Part shown: positions 1-8,309 of the stretch, one piece after another | Layout of the letters: every line of letters starts with the position of its first letter | How positions within the stretch are numbered: position 1 is the stretch's first letter | Source of the DNA: Streptomyces canus | Lineage (GTDB): Bacteria; Actinomycetota; Actinomycetes; Streptomycetales; Streptomycetaceae | Assembly (NCBI RefSeq): GCF_030815415.1 | Contig: NZ_JAUSWW010000001.1 | Span: 8,618,001-8,682,000, forward strand | DNA: 64,000 bases | Direction: 5' to 3' | Translations under genes and position numbers: made by a program | Notes under the pieces: model-generated | The model's database searches: none | Seen by the model: only the letters and a program-made list of their open reading frames with translations | What the model was told of the DNA's origin: nothing

Positions 1-450
1 GATCGCGTCCGGCTCGTTCTCGGCGAGCCAGGCCCACTTCGTGACCGTGAAGGACGGGCCCGGCACGCTGCCGGTGCGCTCGGCCCAGGCCTTCGGCCCG
101 CCCAGTTCCTCGATGAGCCGGGCGGCCTGCGGCGCGGAGCGCACGTCGTTCCACAGCAGGGCGGGGCGGACCGGCTCGCCCTGCGCGTCCAGCGTGACGA
201 GGCCGTGCTGCTGCCCGCCGATGGACACGGCGGCGGCCTCGCGGGCCGCGTCACCGCACTGGTGCAGGGCCTCGCACAGCGCGTCCCACCACTGGCGCGG
301 GTCGCTCTCGCGCCCCGCCCCGGAGGAGACGGTGTGCGATGCCTGACCGCTCGCCACCACCCTTCCGGTCGACGCGTCGACGACCAGGGCCTTGGTGGAC
401 TGCGTGGACGTGTCCACGCCGACGACGAGCGGACCCTCGGCAGCTGACAT
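1..450 (-). CDS. xylB: Xylulokinase, N-terminal 150 residues (runs off the window)
   Basis: FGGY-family sugar kinase that phosphorylates D-xylulose to xylulose 5-phosphate in the cytoplasm, the step after xylose isomerase. The visible N-terminal half of the actin-like fold has the start motif VGVDTSTQSTKALVVD (phosphate-binding loop) and the xylulokinase-typical SIGGQQHGLV near residues 78-87, followed by RPALLWND. The ATG at 448-450 follows GGGAGAG at good spacing. The reading frame is open to the window edge, so the C-terminal ATP-binding half lies outside. It is divergent from xylA, and the two share a 146-bp control region. Family assignment is firm; the gene is cut only by the window. 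Confidence 0.93.
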   Translation of the reverse strand, partial: MSAAEGPLVVGVDTSTQSTKALVVDASTGRVVASGQASHTVSSGAGRESDPRQWWDALCEALHQCGDAAREAAAVSIGGQQHGLVTLDAQGEPVRPALLWNDVRSAPQAARLIEELGGPKAWAERTGSVPGPSFTVTKWAWLAENEPDAI

Positions 451-484
451 CGGGCTCTCCCTTTTGCGTGCTCAAGCGGCTCGT

Positions 485-531
485 GTCTCCGTCCGAAGAC
501 CGTCGGAGACATCTTGTCTCTTCCCAGAGAC
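485..531. promoter_or_regulatory. Two GTCTC/GAGAC inverted repeats in the xylB-xylA control region
   Basis: GTCTCCG (485-491) pairs with CGGAGAC (504-510). GTCTCT (516-521) pairs with AGAGAC (526-531) around a 4-nt loop. Both repeats share the GTCTC/GAGAC core and lie between the two divergent starts. The right one sits just before the AT-rich stretch CATACTAATTTG, which probably holds the xylA -10 region. Inference: operators for a xylose-responsive repressor, possibly of the ROK family; the regulator gene is not in the window. Confidence 0.45.
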
Positions 532-596
532 GCGATCGCATACTAATTTGTAAACGGCCATGACGAAATAGTCGCAAGCGAGCAAGGAGCCGCGAC

Positions 597-1763
597 ATGA
601 ACTACCAGCCCACCCCCGAGGACAGGTTCACCTTCGGCCTGTGGACCGTCGGCTGGCAGGGAAGGGACCCGTTCGGCGACGCCACGCGGCCTGCCCTCGA
701 CCCTGTCGAGACCGTGCGGCGCCTGGCCGAGCTCGGCGCCCACGGGGTGACCTTCCACGACGACGACCTGATCCCCTTCGGGTCCTCGGACGCCGAGCGC
801 GAGGGCCACATCAAGCGCTTCCGGGAGGCCCTCGACGCGACCGGCATGAAGGTGCCGATGGCCACCACCAACCTCTTCACGCACCCCGTCTTCAAGGACG
901 GCGCGTTCACGGCGAACGACCGTGACGTGCGCCGCTACGCCCTGCGCAAGACGATCCGCAACATCGACCTGGCGGTCGAGCTCGGCGCCGAGACCTACGT
1001 CGCCTGGGGCGGCCGCGAGGGCGCGGAGTCCGGTGCCGCCAAGGACGTACGGGTGGCCCTGGACCGCATGAAGGAGGGCTTCGACCTCCTCGGCGAGTAC
1101 GTGACCGAGCAGGGCTACGACCTGAAGTTCGCGATCGAGCCCAAGCCGAACGAGCCGCGCGGCGACATCCTGCTCCCCACGGTCGGGCACGCCCTGGCGT
1201 TCATCGAGCGCCTGGAGCGCCCGGAGCTCTACGGCGTCAACCCGGAGGTCGGCCACGAGCAGATGGCCGGGCTGAACTTCCCGCACGGCATCGCGCAGGC
1301 CCTGTGGGCGGGCAAGCTCTTCCACATCGACCTCAACGGCCAGTCCGGCATCAAGTACGACCAGGACCTGCGCTTCGGCGCGGGCGACCTGCGGTCCGCC
1401 TTCTGGCTGGTCGACCTGCTGGAGACCGCCGGTTACGCGGGTCCGAAGCACTTCGACTTCAAGCCGCCGCGGACCGAGGACTTCGACGGTGTCTGGGCGT
1501 CGGCCGCGGGCTGCATGCGCAACTACCTCATCCTCAAGGAGCGGGCGGCCGCCTTCCGTGCCGACCCGCAGGTCCAGGAGGCGCTGCGGGCCGCGCGTCT
1601 GGACGAGCTCGCGCAGCCCACGGCGGCGGACGGCCTGAAGTCGCTGCTCGCGGACCGTACGGCCTTCGAGGAGTTCGACGTGGAGGCCGCCGCCGCGCGC
1701 GGTATGGCCTTCGAGCAGCTCGACCAGCTGGCGATGGACCACCTGCTGGGCGCCCGCGGCTGA
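597..1763 (+). CDS. xylA: Xylose isomerase
   Basis: Interconverts D-xylose and D-xylulose (and glucose and fructose) using two divalent metal ions; a cytoplasmic TIM-barrel tetramer. The 388-residue length equals that of characterised Streptomyces enzymes, and the N-terminus MNYQPTPEDRFTFGLWTVGW is typical of the genus. His54 and Asp57 of the catalytic pair fall in VTFHDDD at the numbering known for the family. The metal-ligand stretches IEPKPNEPRGD, GVNPEVGHEQM and FHIDLNGQ are intact. The ATG at 597 follows an AAGGAG-containing leader. It is divergently arranged with xylB, which takes the product onward to the pentose phosphate pathway. Confidence 0.98.
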   Translation: MNYQPTPEDRFTFGLWTVGWQGRDPFGDATRPALDPVETVRRLAELGAHGVTFHDDDLIPFGSSDAEREGHIKRFREALDATGMKVPMATTNLFTHPVFKDGAFTANDRDVRRYALRKTIRNIDLAVELGAETYVAWGGREGAESGAAKDVRVALDRMKEGFDLLGEYVTEQGYDLKFAIEPKPNEPRGDILLPTVGHALAFIERLERPELYGVNPEVGHEQMAGLNFPHGIAQALWAGKLFHIDLNGQSGIKYDQDLRFGAGDLRSAFWLVDLLETAGYAGPKHFDFKPPRTEDFDGVWASAAGCMRNYLILKERAAAFRADPQVQEALRAARLDELAQPTAADGLKSLLADRTAFEEFDVEAAAARGMAFEQLDQLAMDHLLGARG

Positions 1764-1911
1764 ACGCACGCGCGCGTGCGTGTGTGATCGGTCTCCGCGG
1801 CTGACCGGCCCCGTGCGGAATGCTCCGGAACGATGCCGTCCTTGGCATGAGTCGGTATCAACTTCCGTGCGGGGGTCGCGCCGTGCCCCGTGCCCGGCCA
1901 CCCTGGACGGT

Positions 1912-2757
1912 ATGGCCATGCCGCCCGTACCGCCTCAGCCGCCCGGGCCGCCGGACGACACGCCGCCCTACGGCGGCGGCTTCGGCCCCCCTCCTGAAGG
2001 CTTCGGCTCCCCGGGAGGGGGCTATGGGCCGCCGGGCGGGTACGGGCCGCCTCCCGGAGGCAACGGACCGCCCTCGTACGGGGGATGGGAGCCGCCTCCT
2101 CCGCCGGAACCGCCCGGTGGCCCGGGCCGGGGCCGCAATCCGCTGTTCATCCTGCTCACCGTGCTCGTGGTAGGTGCCGCCGTCGCCGCGATCGTGCTGA
2201 TGGCGTCGGGCAGCGACGACGACTCGCCGGGCGGCAAGCCCAGCGCGAGCGCGAGCAGCTCACCCCGCCCCACGCTGAGCCTGCCGAGCGGACTGCCCAG
2301 CGAGCTCCCGACGAAGCTGCCGACCCGACTGCCCTCGCAGTTCCCCACCGACCTGCCGAGCGAGTTCCCGAGCGGCCTCGAGTCGCTGTTCCCGTCCTTC
2401 GCGTCCGACGAAGTGCCCTACTACATGCTGCGGACCGGCGACTGCTTCGACACCGACGGCGACCGGCCCGGGCAGGCGGCCAAGCGTCCCTGTGGGAAAC
2501 CCCACGACGCCGAGGTCGTGAAGATCGCGGAACTCCAGGGCGACTACACGACCGACGCGGCCCTGAAGAAGGCCGCGTCGGACCTGTGCGAGCGGACCCT
2601 CGACAGCAAGGCGGCGGACCAGCCCGGCGGTACCGTGCGCGGCACACTGGTGCAGCACCCGGACCCCGCCGGCTACCGGCTCGGCATCGACAACGTCGCC
2701 TGCAGCCTGGCCGCCGACACCCGGGGCACCCGCAAGCTGACCGCGCCCCTGACGTGA
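1912..2757 (+). CDS. Pro/Gly-rich single-pass membrane protein with a Septum_form-like extracellular domain
   Basis: About 281 residues. The N-terminal 65 residues are a Pro/Gly-rich cytoplasmic tail (GGGFGPPPEGFG-type repeats). One membrane helix follows (roughly NPLFILLTVLVVGAAVAAIVL), then a Ser/Pro spacer containing LPSxLPTxLPS repeats. The C-terminal domain begins at GDCFDTDG and has several conserved cysteines, resembling the Septum_form family (PF13845). This layout is common in actinomycetes and points to a cell-envelope role, but no biochemical function can be read from it. The start at 1912 (MAMPPVPP) was chosen because upstream codons look non-coding; 1918 is an alternative. It lies upstream of a Nudix gene on the same strand, with a 75-nt gap. 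Confidence 0.8.
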   Translation: MAMPPVPPQPPGPPDDTPPYGGGFGPPPEGFGSPGGGYGPPGGYGPPPGGNGPPSYGGWEPPPPPEPPGGPGRGRNPLFILLTVLVVGAAVAAIVLMASGSDDDSPGGKPSASASSSPRPTLSLPSGLPSELPTKLPTRLPSQFPTDLPSEFPSGLESLFPSFASDEVPYYMLRTGDCFDTDGDRPGQAAKRPCGKPHDAEVVKIAELQGDYTTDAALKKAASDLCERTLDSKAADQPGGTVRGTLVQHPDPAGYRLGIDNVACSLAADTRGTRKLTAPLT

Positions 2758-2832
2758 TCGGACGCCGCGCGGCAGCCGCACGTACGTCACCGTCGGCAGG
2801 GGCTCGTCCGGGCGTGGGTGAGGATGGGGCCC

Positions 2833-3237
2833 ATGACGCAAGAGGTACTGGAAGTCGTGGCGGCCGCGATCGTCCGCGAGGGGCGGCTCCTGGTGGTGAG
2901 CAAGCAGGCGGCTCCCGAGGTCTTCTATGTGCCGGGCGGCAAACCGGACCCGGGCGAGGCGCCCCTGGAGACCCTGTACCGCGAACTGGACGAGGAGCTT
3001 GGGGTACGGCCCCTGGAACCGCGCTTCCTGGCCGATGTCGAGGCCGTGGCGGCCCTCGAAGGCGTCCCCATGCGGATGTCCCTCTACGGTGCCCGCCTCG
3101 CCCAGGTGCCCCGACCCGCCGCCGAACTCGCGCATCTGCGCTGGATCACCGGGCACGAGGACGACATCCGGATCGCGCCGGCGGTCAGGGACCACGTCCT
3201 GCCGATGCTGTGGCAGGGCCGCCTCACGGAGTCGTAG
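2833..3237 (+). CDS. Nudix hydrolase
   Basis: About 134 residues, the size of a minimal Nudix domain. The Nudix box spans about residues 36-58: GGKPDPGE, then REL with DEELGV, matching G-x5-E-x7-REUxEExGU completely, so the Mg-binding helix looks functional. These enzymes cleave nucleoside diphosphates linked to another moiety; substrate cannot be predicted, though small stand-alone members often clean up oxidised nucleotides. The start at 2833 (MTQEVLE) was preferred over an in-frame GTG at 2818 because GAGG lies about 10 nt upstream. Its 3' end overlaps the convergent acetyltransferase gene by 14 nt. Confidence 0.9.
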   Translation: MTQEVLEVVAAAIVREGRLLVVSKQAAPEVFYVPGGKPDPGEAPLETLYRELDEELGVRPLEPRFLADVEAVAALEGVPMRMSLYGARLAQVPRPAAELAHLRWITGHEDDIRIAPAVRDHVLPMLWQGRLTES

Positions 3238-3775
3238 CAGCCTTCGCGGGTGCCAGGAACACGACCACGTCCGTCTCCTGTCCGGGCAGCGGTTCGGGCT
3301 CCGTCCAGCCGATACGCCGGTAGAACGCGAGCGTGTCGTGCGCCTGGTCCCAGGTCAGCAACCACGCCCGGCCCTCGGGCACGGTGGCGGTGAGAGCCGA
3401 CAGCAGCCGACGGCCCAGACCCGTGCCGCGGGCGCGCGCCCGTACGCCCAACTCATCGACCTCGAAGGCACCGACCAGCAGCGCGTCGACGCGGTCGGCG
3501 CCGAGCCGTCGGGTGACCTTGCCGTACGCGCGGTCGCTGCGGAAGGGAGACGGCGTGGTCCAGCCCGTGACGAAGCCGTCCACCCCACCGCTGTCCGAGA
3601 GCGCCAGAACGGCACGGAAACCGGGGCGGCGCGCGTCCGTCTCCAGCCGCTCCCGGAACGCCGAGCGGGTCTCCTCGGCGTTCCGGTGGTCCCACGGCGG
3701 GGCGGTGAAGATCTCGGTGTACGCCTCGGTGAGCTCGTCCGCGACGGTGAGGATGTCCTGGCCGAAGTGCCTCAT
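3224..3775 (-). CDS. GNAT-family N-acetyltransferase
   Basis: 183 residues. The acetyl-CoA-binding motif appears as RARARGTGLGRRLLSAL near residues 112-128 (R-x-x-G-x-G/A), preceded by the beta-strand VDELGV. The C-terminal stretch WDQAHDTLAFYRRIGW is the usual GNAT motif B region. The substrate is unknown. The start lies 6 nt downstream of the stop of the SWIM zinc-finger gene, so it is probably the third gene of a helicase-SWIM-acetyltransferase operon. It overlaps the convergent Nudix gene by 14 nt. Confidence 0.88.
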   Translation of the reverse strand: MRHFGQDILTVADELTEAYTEIFTAPPWDHRNAEETRSAFRERLETDARRPGFRAVLALSDSGGVDGFVTGWTTPSPFRSDRAYGKVTRRLGADRVDALLVGAFEVDELGVRARARGTGLGRRLLSALTATVPEGRAWLLTWDQAHDTLAFYRRIGWTEPEPLPGQETDVVVFLAPAKAATTP

Positions 3776-3781
3776 GGCACG

Positions 3782-5017
3782 TCAACCTATCTCCAGGGCC
3801 TCCTGAGCCGCCGCGGCCAGCGCCGTCGCGGGATCCTGGACCGCGCCCCCCGCGGGCACCCAGCGGCCCCGCTCCTTCCGGTACGGCCACCAGCGGCCGT
3901 CCCGACCGAGGCGCAACTGGCTCGAAGAGCCCACGACCGTCCACCGGTTGCCCCTCGCCCGCAACGACGGCCGCTCCTCCTCGTCCCACGCCGAGTCGAG
4001 CGCGGCACGCGCGCGTGCGAGCGTTTCACCCCCGACCGTCCATTCCTCCTCGAGCACCTCCAGCGCGGCCACGCCTCCGTCCCGCCACGCGCGCAGGGCG
4101 AGCGCCAACTCCTCCGTGGTGCGCCCCGACCCCTCCGACAGCCGCTCCAGCACGGCCGTCCCGGGAGTGCCCACCGCGAGGCGGACGGCGTCCTGGGCGA
4201 GCGTCAACTCGTCGTCGAAAGCATCCTGTTCGGCCAGCAGACGGTGTGTCCGTGCCGCGGTCCGGGCAGCCAGGAACTCCAGAGCGGCCGGATCGACACC
4301 GGAGGGGGCCGGCGTCTCGGTGTCCAGGGAGGGCGGTACGCCGGGCTCCTCGGGGAGTTCCGGCAGGGCGGGCAGTGGCGGAAGGATGTCCCCGGCCGCG
4401 TACGCCTCGGCGGCGTCCACGCCCTCCCGATGGGCCGGAGCCTCATCGGGTACGGCGGTGCGGTCCTGGAGGGCGTCCAGCAGGGCGCGTTCGCCGCGGC
4501 CCCGCATCAGCAGCAGGACGAAGGGGTCCTCGTCCAGCAGCCGCGCCACCTGGTAGCAGAGCGCCGCCGTGTGCCCGCAGTGGTCCCAGGCGCCGCAGTC
4601 GCACTCGGGCTCCAGATCGCCCATCCCGGGCAGGAGCTCGACACCCGCGGCCGCCGCGTCCTCGACCAGGTGCGGAGGCATGTCGCGGTCCAGGAGAGCC
4701 GCGACATGGCCGGCGCGCTCGACGGTCATGTCCAGGAAGCGGTCCCACTGGTCGTCGGAGAGCTGCTCGAGCAGCACATCGGCCCGGTGCGGGGTGCGGT
4801 CGCGGTCCTGCACGACGGCCGTGATCCGGCCCGGCCGTACCGACACCGCGCCGACGGCTCCCGCGCGCGCGAGCCTTCGGCCGGTCTTGACCTGCGCGGT
4901 GTCGAGCGCGGCGTCCTCCAGCGCCTTCAGCCAGGCCTGGCCCCACCAGCTCTGCGCGAAGCCCCTCCCGTGCGCGGGAGGGAACGCGGCGAACGTACGC
5001 TCCGTCTCGTCACTCAT
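3782..5017 (-). CDS. SWIM zinc-finger protein
   Basis: 411 residues. The SWIM motif CxC-x5-CxH is visible with Cys139, Cys141, Cys147 and His149 (CDCGAWDHCGH). The N-terminal region contains the conserved HGRGFAQSWWGQAWLKALE signature of bacterial SWIM proteins. SWIM domains bind DNA or protein and are often encoded next to SNF2/HepA-type helicases, as here: the start codon overlaps the helicase stop by 4 nt (ATGA), indicating translational coupling. The C-terminal 200 residues are Ala/Glu/Arg-rich with no domain I recognise. Start chosen at 5017 (MSDETERTF). The role is inferred to be a partner of the helicase in DNA or nucleoprotein remodelling. Confidence 0.88.
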   Translation of the reverse strand: MSDETERTFAAFPPAHGRGFAQSWWGQAWLKALEDAALDTAQVKTGRRLARAGAVGAVSVRPGRITAVVQDRDRTPHRADVLLEQLSDDQWDRFLDMTVERAGHVAALLDRDMPPHLVEDAAAAGVELLPGMGDLEPECDCGAWDHCGHTAALCYQVARLLDEDPFVLLLMRGRGERALLDALQDRTAVPDEAPAHREGVDAAEAYAAGDILPPLPALPELPEEPGVPPSLDTETPAPSGVDPAALEFLAARTAARTHRLLAEQDAFDDELTLAQDAVRLAVGTPGTAVLERLSEGSGRTTEELALALRAWRDGGVAALEVLEEEWTVGGETLARARAALDSAWDEEERPSLRARGNRWTVVGSSSQLRLGRDGRWWPYRKERGRWVPAGGAVQDPATALAAAAQEALEIG

Positions 5018-7869
5018 CGTGTGCCCCCTCGCAGTTCGACCAGATCCGCCAGCTCCGCGTCCGTCAGTTCCGTGAGCGCCGCCTCCCCGGCGCCGAGCAC
5101 CGCGTCGGCCAACTCCCGTTTGCGGCTCAGCATGTCGGCGATGCGGTCCTCGATGGTGCCCTCGGCGATCAGCCGGTGCACCTGCACCGGCCGGTTCTGC
5201 CCGATCCGGTACGCACGGTCGGTGGCCTGCGCCTCCACGGCCGGGTTCCACCAGCGGTCGTAGTGCACGACATGCTCGGCCCGGGTGAGGTTCAGCCCCG
5301 TGCCCGCCGCCTTCAACGACAGCAGGAAGACCGGGACCTCACCGTCCTGGAAGTGCTGCACCATCTCCTCCCGCCGAGCGACGGGAGTGCCGCCGTGCAG
5401 GAACTGCGTGGGCACTCCGCGGGAGGCCAGGTGCCGCTCGATGAGGCGGGCCATCTGCACGTACTGCGTGAAGACCAGCACGCTCGCCCCCTCGGAGAGG
5501 ATGGTGTCGAGCAACTCGTCCAGGAGCTCCAGCTTTCCGGACCGTCCGACGATCCTCGGCCGGTCCTCCTTGAGGTACTGCGCCGGGTGGTTGCAGATCT
5601 GCTTCAGCCCGGTCAGCAGCTTCACGATCAGCCCCCGCCGCGCCATGTTGTCGGCGCCGGAGATCTCCGCGAGCGTCTCGCGCACCACCGCCTCGTACAG
5701 ACCCGCCTGCTCCTTGGTGAGCGACACCGCGCGGTCCGTCTCCGTCTTCGGCGGCAGCTCCGGAGCGATGCCCGGATCCGACTTGCGGCGGCGCAGCAGG
5801 AACGGGCGCACCAGCCGCGACAGCCGCTCGGCGGCCCTCGGGTCCCGGCCGCCCTCGATGGCCTGCGCGTACCGCGCGCGGAACGTGCCGAGGCGGCCCA
5901 GCAGGCCGGGAGTCGTCCAGTCGAGGATGGCCCACAGCTCCGACAGGTTGTTCTCCACCGGGGTGCCGGTGAGCGCCACGCGTGCGCGTGCGCCGATGGA
6001 ACGCAGCTGCCGTGCCGTCGCCGAGTACGGGTTCTTGACGTGCTGCGCCTCGTCCGCCACGACCATGCCCCACGACACGTCGGCCAGCCGGCCGGCGTCG
6101 AGCCGCATCGTGCCGTACGTGGTGAGCACGAACTCCCCGTCGGCCAGGGCGTCCAGGTCCCGGCGCGGCCCGTGGAAGCGGCGCACGCGCGTGCCGGGGG
6201 CGAACTTCTCGATCTCGCGCTGCCAGTTGCCCATGAGGGACGTCGGGCAGACCACGAGCGTGGGTCCGGCGGTGGAGGCATCCGTCTGCCGGTGCAGATG
6301 CAGGGCGATGAGCGTGATCGTCTTGCCGAGTCCCATGTCGTCGGCGAGACAGCAGCCCAGCCCCAGGGAGGTCATCCGCGCCAGCCAGTTGAGGCCGCGC
6401 CGCTGGTAGTCCCGGAGCGTGGCCGCGAGCTCCGCGGGCTGCTCGACCGGCTGTTGTGCCTCGGGGTCCGCGAGCCGCTCCCGCAGGGCCGCGAGCCATC
6501 CTGTGGGGTGCACCTCGACCCGGTGGCCGTCGATCTCCGTGGAGCCCGTGAGAGCGGCGCCGAGCGCGTCGACGGGGGTGATCTTGCGGTCCTGCTGGGC
6601 GCGGGCCCGGCGTACCTCCTGCGGGTCGACCAGGACCCACTGGTCGCGCAGCCGCACGACAGGGCGGTTCGACTCGGCCAGCCGGTCGAGCTCCTCGCGG
6701 GTGAGCTGCTGGTCGCCGAGTGTGAACCGCCAGTTGAAGGCCAGCAGCGCGTCGGCGGAGAGGAACGACGGCGCGTCCGAGGAGAGTCTGCCGGGCTCCG
6801 ACGCGTCGTCCGGCGGACCGACCACCGCGCGGGCCGTCAGTTCGCGGGCGAGCTCCTTGGGCCAGTGCACGTCGACGCCGGCGACGGCGAGGGTCCGGGC
6901 GCCTGCCGAGAGGAGATCGATGACCTCCTCGTCGGCGAGCTCGATCTCGTCCGGGACGGCCGCCGAGAGCAGGGGCGCGAGCGGCGGCCAGGCGCGGGCC
7001 GCGCGGCGCAGCGCGAGCAGGGCGTCCATCCGCGCACGAGAACCGAACGCCCCGCCCGGTCCCGCCCACACCTCGGCGGCGTCCGCGACCAGCGCCGGAT
7101 CGCCCATGTCGTGCACCTGCAGCACGGCCCGGAACGCCGGTACGGCCTCGTCCTGCGCCACGGTCGACAGACCCGCTACCTCGATCCGCAGCGACAGCCG
7201 TACGCCCGCGTCGTGACCGGCGGCCACATCGGCCGCCCAGGCCCGGTGACCGGGCACGTGCTGCGGTTCCCGCGCCGCGTAGGCGGGACCACCGGTCACG
7301 AGCGACGCGGCGGGGGAGCGGGGCAGCGTGTCGGCGATCGCGTCGAGAAAGGCGCGCAGCAGCCGCTCGGGGTCGGGCAGCCGCAGCGGTACGCCGCCGT
7401 CGAGCGGTACGGCGTGCGCCTCGGGCGGCATCGCCGCGGCCAGCGCCCGGACGCGCTCGACGTCCTCGGGGCGCAACGGGCCCACGCGCCAGGCGTCGTG
7501 GTCGCCCTCGGACAGGCCGGGCAGCAGCAGTCCGCGGGCCGCGAGCTGCAGTGCGTGGACGGCGGCCGTGCCCCAGAACACGGTCGCCCGGTGGCCGTTC
7601 GTGGCGGCACGCGCACGCGTGAGGACGGGCAGGGCCGCCCGCACCGGCAGCAGCACGGCCGGCACGGTCACCGTCTCCACCCCCTCTTCGCCGGGCACGA
7701 CGACGGTCAGGTCCTCGACGGACCCCGACGCGACGGCCGGCGGCGCGTCACCCGCGGGGTCCCAGAAGGCGACGGAACCGGTGCGGGCGGGGTCGCCGGG
7801 GACGAACACGGCACAGCATCGGGCCAGTTCAGCGATCTCGGACGGTGTTGCCGCGGGAATCCTCGGCAC
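5014..7869 (-). CDS. SNF2-family DEAD/DEAH-box helicase (HepA/RapA class)
   Basis: About 951 residues. The C-terminal 450 residues hold a complete Swi2/Snf2 motor: Walker A DDMGLGKT near residue 510, VVADEAQH (motif II) near 603, ALTGTPVENNLSELW (motif III), and motifs V-VI in TGLNLTRAEHV and ATDRAYRIGQ near 870-890. The N-terminal half carries the DUF3670-like region common in actinobacterial members. Such proteins translocate on double-stranded DNA to remodel bound complexes. The GTG at 7869 (MPRIPAAT) follows GAGGAG; longer in-frame starts exist up to 7971, but that upstream segment overlaps likely promoter sequence. It is first in the operon with the SWIM and GNAT genes. Confidence 0.93.
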   Translation of the reverse strand: MPRIPAATPSEIAELARCCAVFVPGDPARTGSVAFWDPAGDAPPAVASGSVEDLTVVVPGEEGVETVTVPAVLLPVRAALPVLTRARAATNGHRATVFWGTAAVHALQLAARGLLLPGLSEGDHDAWRVGPLRPEDVERVRALAAAMPPEAHAVPLDGGVPLRLPDPERLLRAFLDAIADTLPRSPAASLVTGGPAYAAREPQHVPGHRAWAADVAAGHDAGVRLSLRIEVAGLSTVAQDEAVPAFRAVLQVHDMGDPALVADAAEVWAGPGGAFGSRARMDALLALRRAARAWPPLAPLLSAAVPDEIELADEEVIDLLSAGARTLAVAGVDVHWPKELARELTARAVVGPPDDASEPGRLSSDAPSFLSADALLAFNWRFTLGDQQLTREELDRLAESNRPVVRLRDQWVLVDPQEVRRARAQQDRKITPVDALGAALTGSTEIDGHRVEVHPTGWLAALRERLADPEAQQPVEQPAELAATLRDYQRRGLNWLARMTSLGLGCCLADDMGLGKTITLIALHLHRQTDASTAGPTLVVCPTSLMGNWQREIEKFAPGTRVRRFHGPRRDLDALADGEFVLTTYGTMRLDAGRLADVSWGMVVADEAQHVKNPYSATARQLRSIGARARVALTGTPVENNLSELWAILDWTTPGLLGRLGTFRARYAQAIEGGRDPRAAERLSRLVRPFLLRRRKSDPGIAPELPPKTETDRAVSLTKEQAGLYEAVVRETLAEISGADNMARRGLIVKLLTGLKQICNHPAQYLKEDRPRIVGRSGKLELLDELLDTILSEGASVLVFTQYVQMARLIERHLASRGVPTQFLHGGTPVARREEMVQHFQDGEVPVFLLSLKAAGTGLNLTRAEHVVHYDRWWNPAVEAQATDRAYRIGQNRPVQVHRLIAEGTIEDRIADMLSRKRELADAVLGAGEAALTELTDAELADLVELRGGTR

Positions 7870-7997
7870 AGGAATGCGACACTCCTCAAACTTGACTACT
7901 CGGTGCGGAGTGGCCGAGGGTACAGCACGTGCCCGGCCGACCCGGAATGGCCGGGCCGTGATCTGGGTCACCTCATGGAGAGGTTGGGTATCCCTGT

Positions 7998-8039
7998 CTC
8001 AGGGGCGCCTAGGGGTAGCGACTCAGGGACGTCTCAGGG
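7998..8039. promoter_or_regulatory. Three direct CTCAGGG repeats upstream of the small membrane-protein gene
   Basis: CTCAGGG occurs at 7998-8004, 8022-8028 and 8033-8039 in the divergent region between the helicase and the 60-residue membrane-protein gene. The last two are exactly 11 bp apart (about one helical turn), as expected for tandem binding of a response-regulator dimer. Inference only; no regulator gene is adjacent. Confidence 0.35.
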
Positions 8040-8115
8040 TCGTGGTGCGGAACCGTGGAGAGCGCGGGCCCGTTCTCAGGACAGAGAGCGGCAGTGGCCG
8101 CGGAGGAGGCGACAC

Positions 8116-8298
8116 ATGTCGAAGAACGCGAAGATCGCCGCAGGAGGTGTGGCGGTCGGCATCCTTCTGCTGATCTGGCTGCCGTGGTGGGCCGCGCTCC
8201 TGATCGTCCTGGGAGTACCGGCCGCCGCGTACCTCACGCTGGACCCCTCGCAGCGGCGCAGGTTGCGCCGTGTCACACGCAAGGAGCTCGGTCGCTGA
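8116..8298 (+). CDS. 60-residue membrane protein
   Basis: Short protein MSKNAKIAAGG..., with a hydrophobic stretch from about residue 8 to 43 that can form two closely spaced membrane helices around WLPWW, and a strongly basic tail (RRRLRRVTRKELGR) that should stay cytoplasmic. A strong GGAGGAGG ribosome site precedes the ATG at 8116. I do not recognise a family. It is divergent from the SNF2 helicase gene and convergent with the secreted hydrolase gene. The CTCAGGG repeats about 80-120 bp upstream suggest regulated, possibly envelope-stress-type, expression (inference). Confidence 0.75.
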   Translation: MSKNAKIAAGGVAVGILLLIWLPWWAALLIVLGVPAAAYLTLDPSQRRRLRRVTRKELGR

Positions 8299-8309
8299 GA
8301 CCCCTTGGG

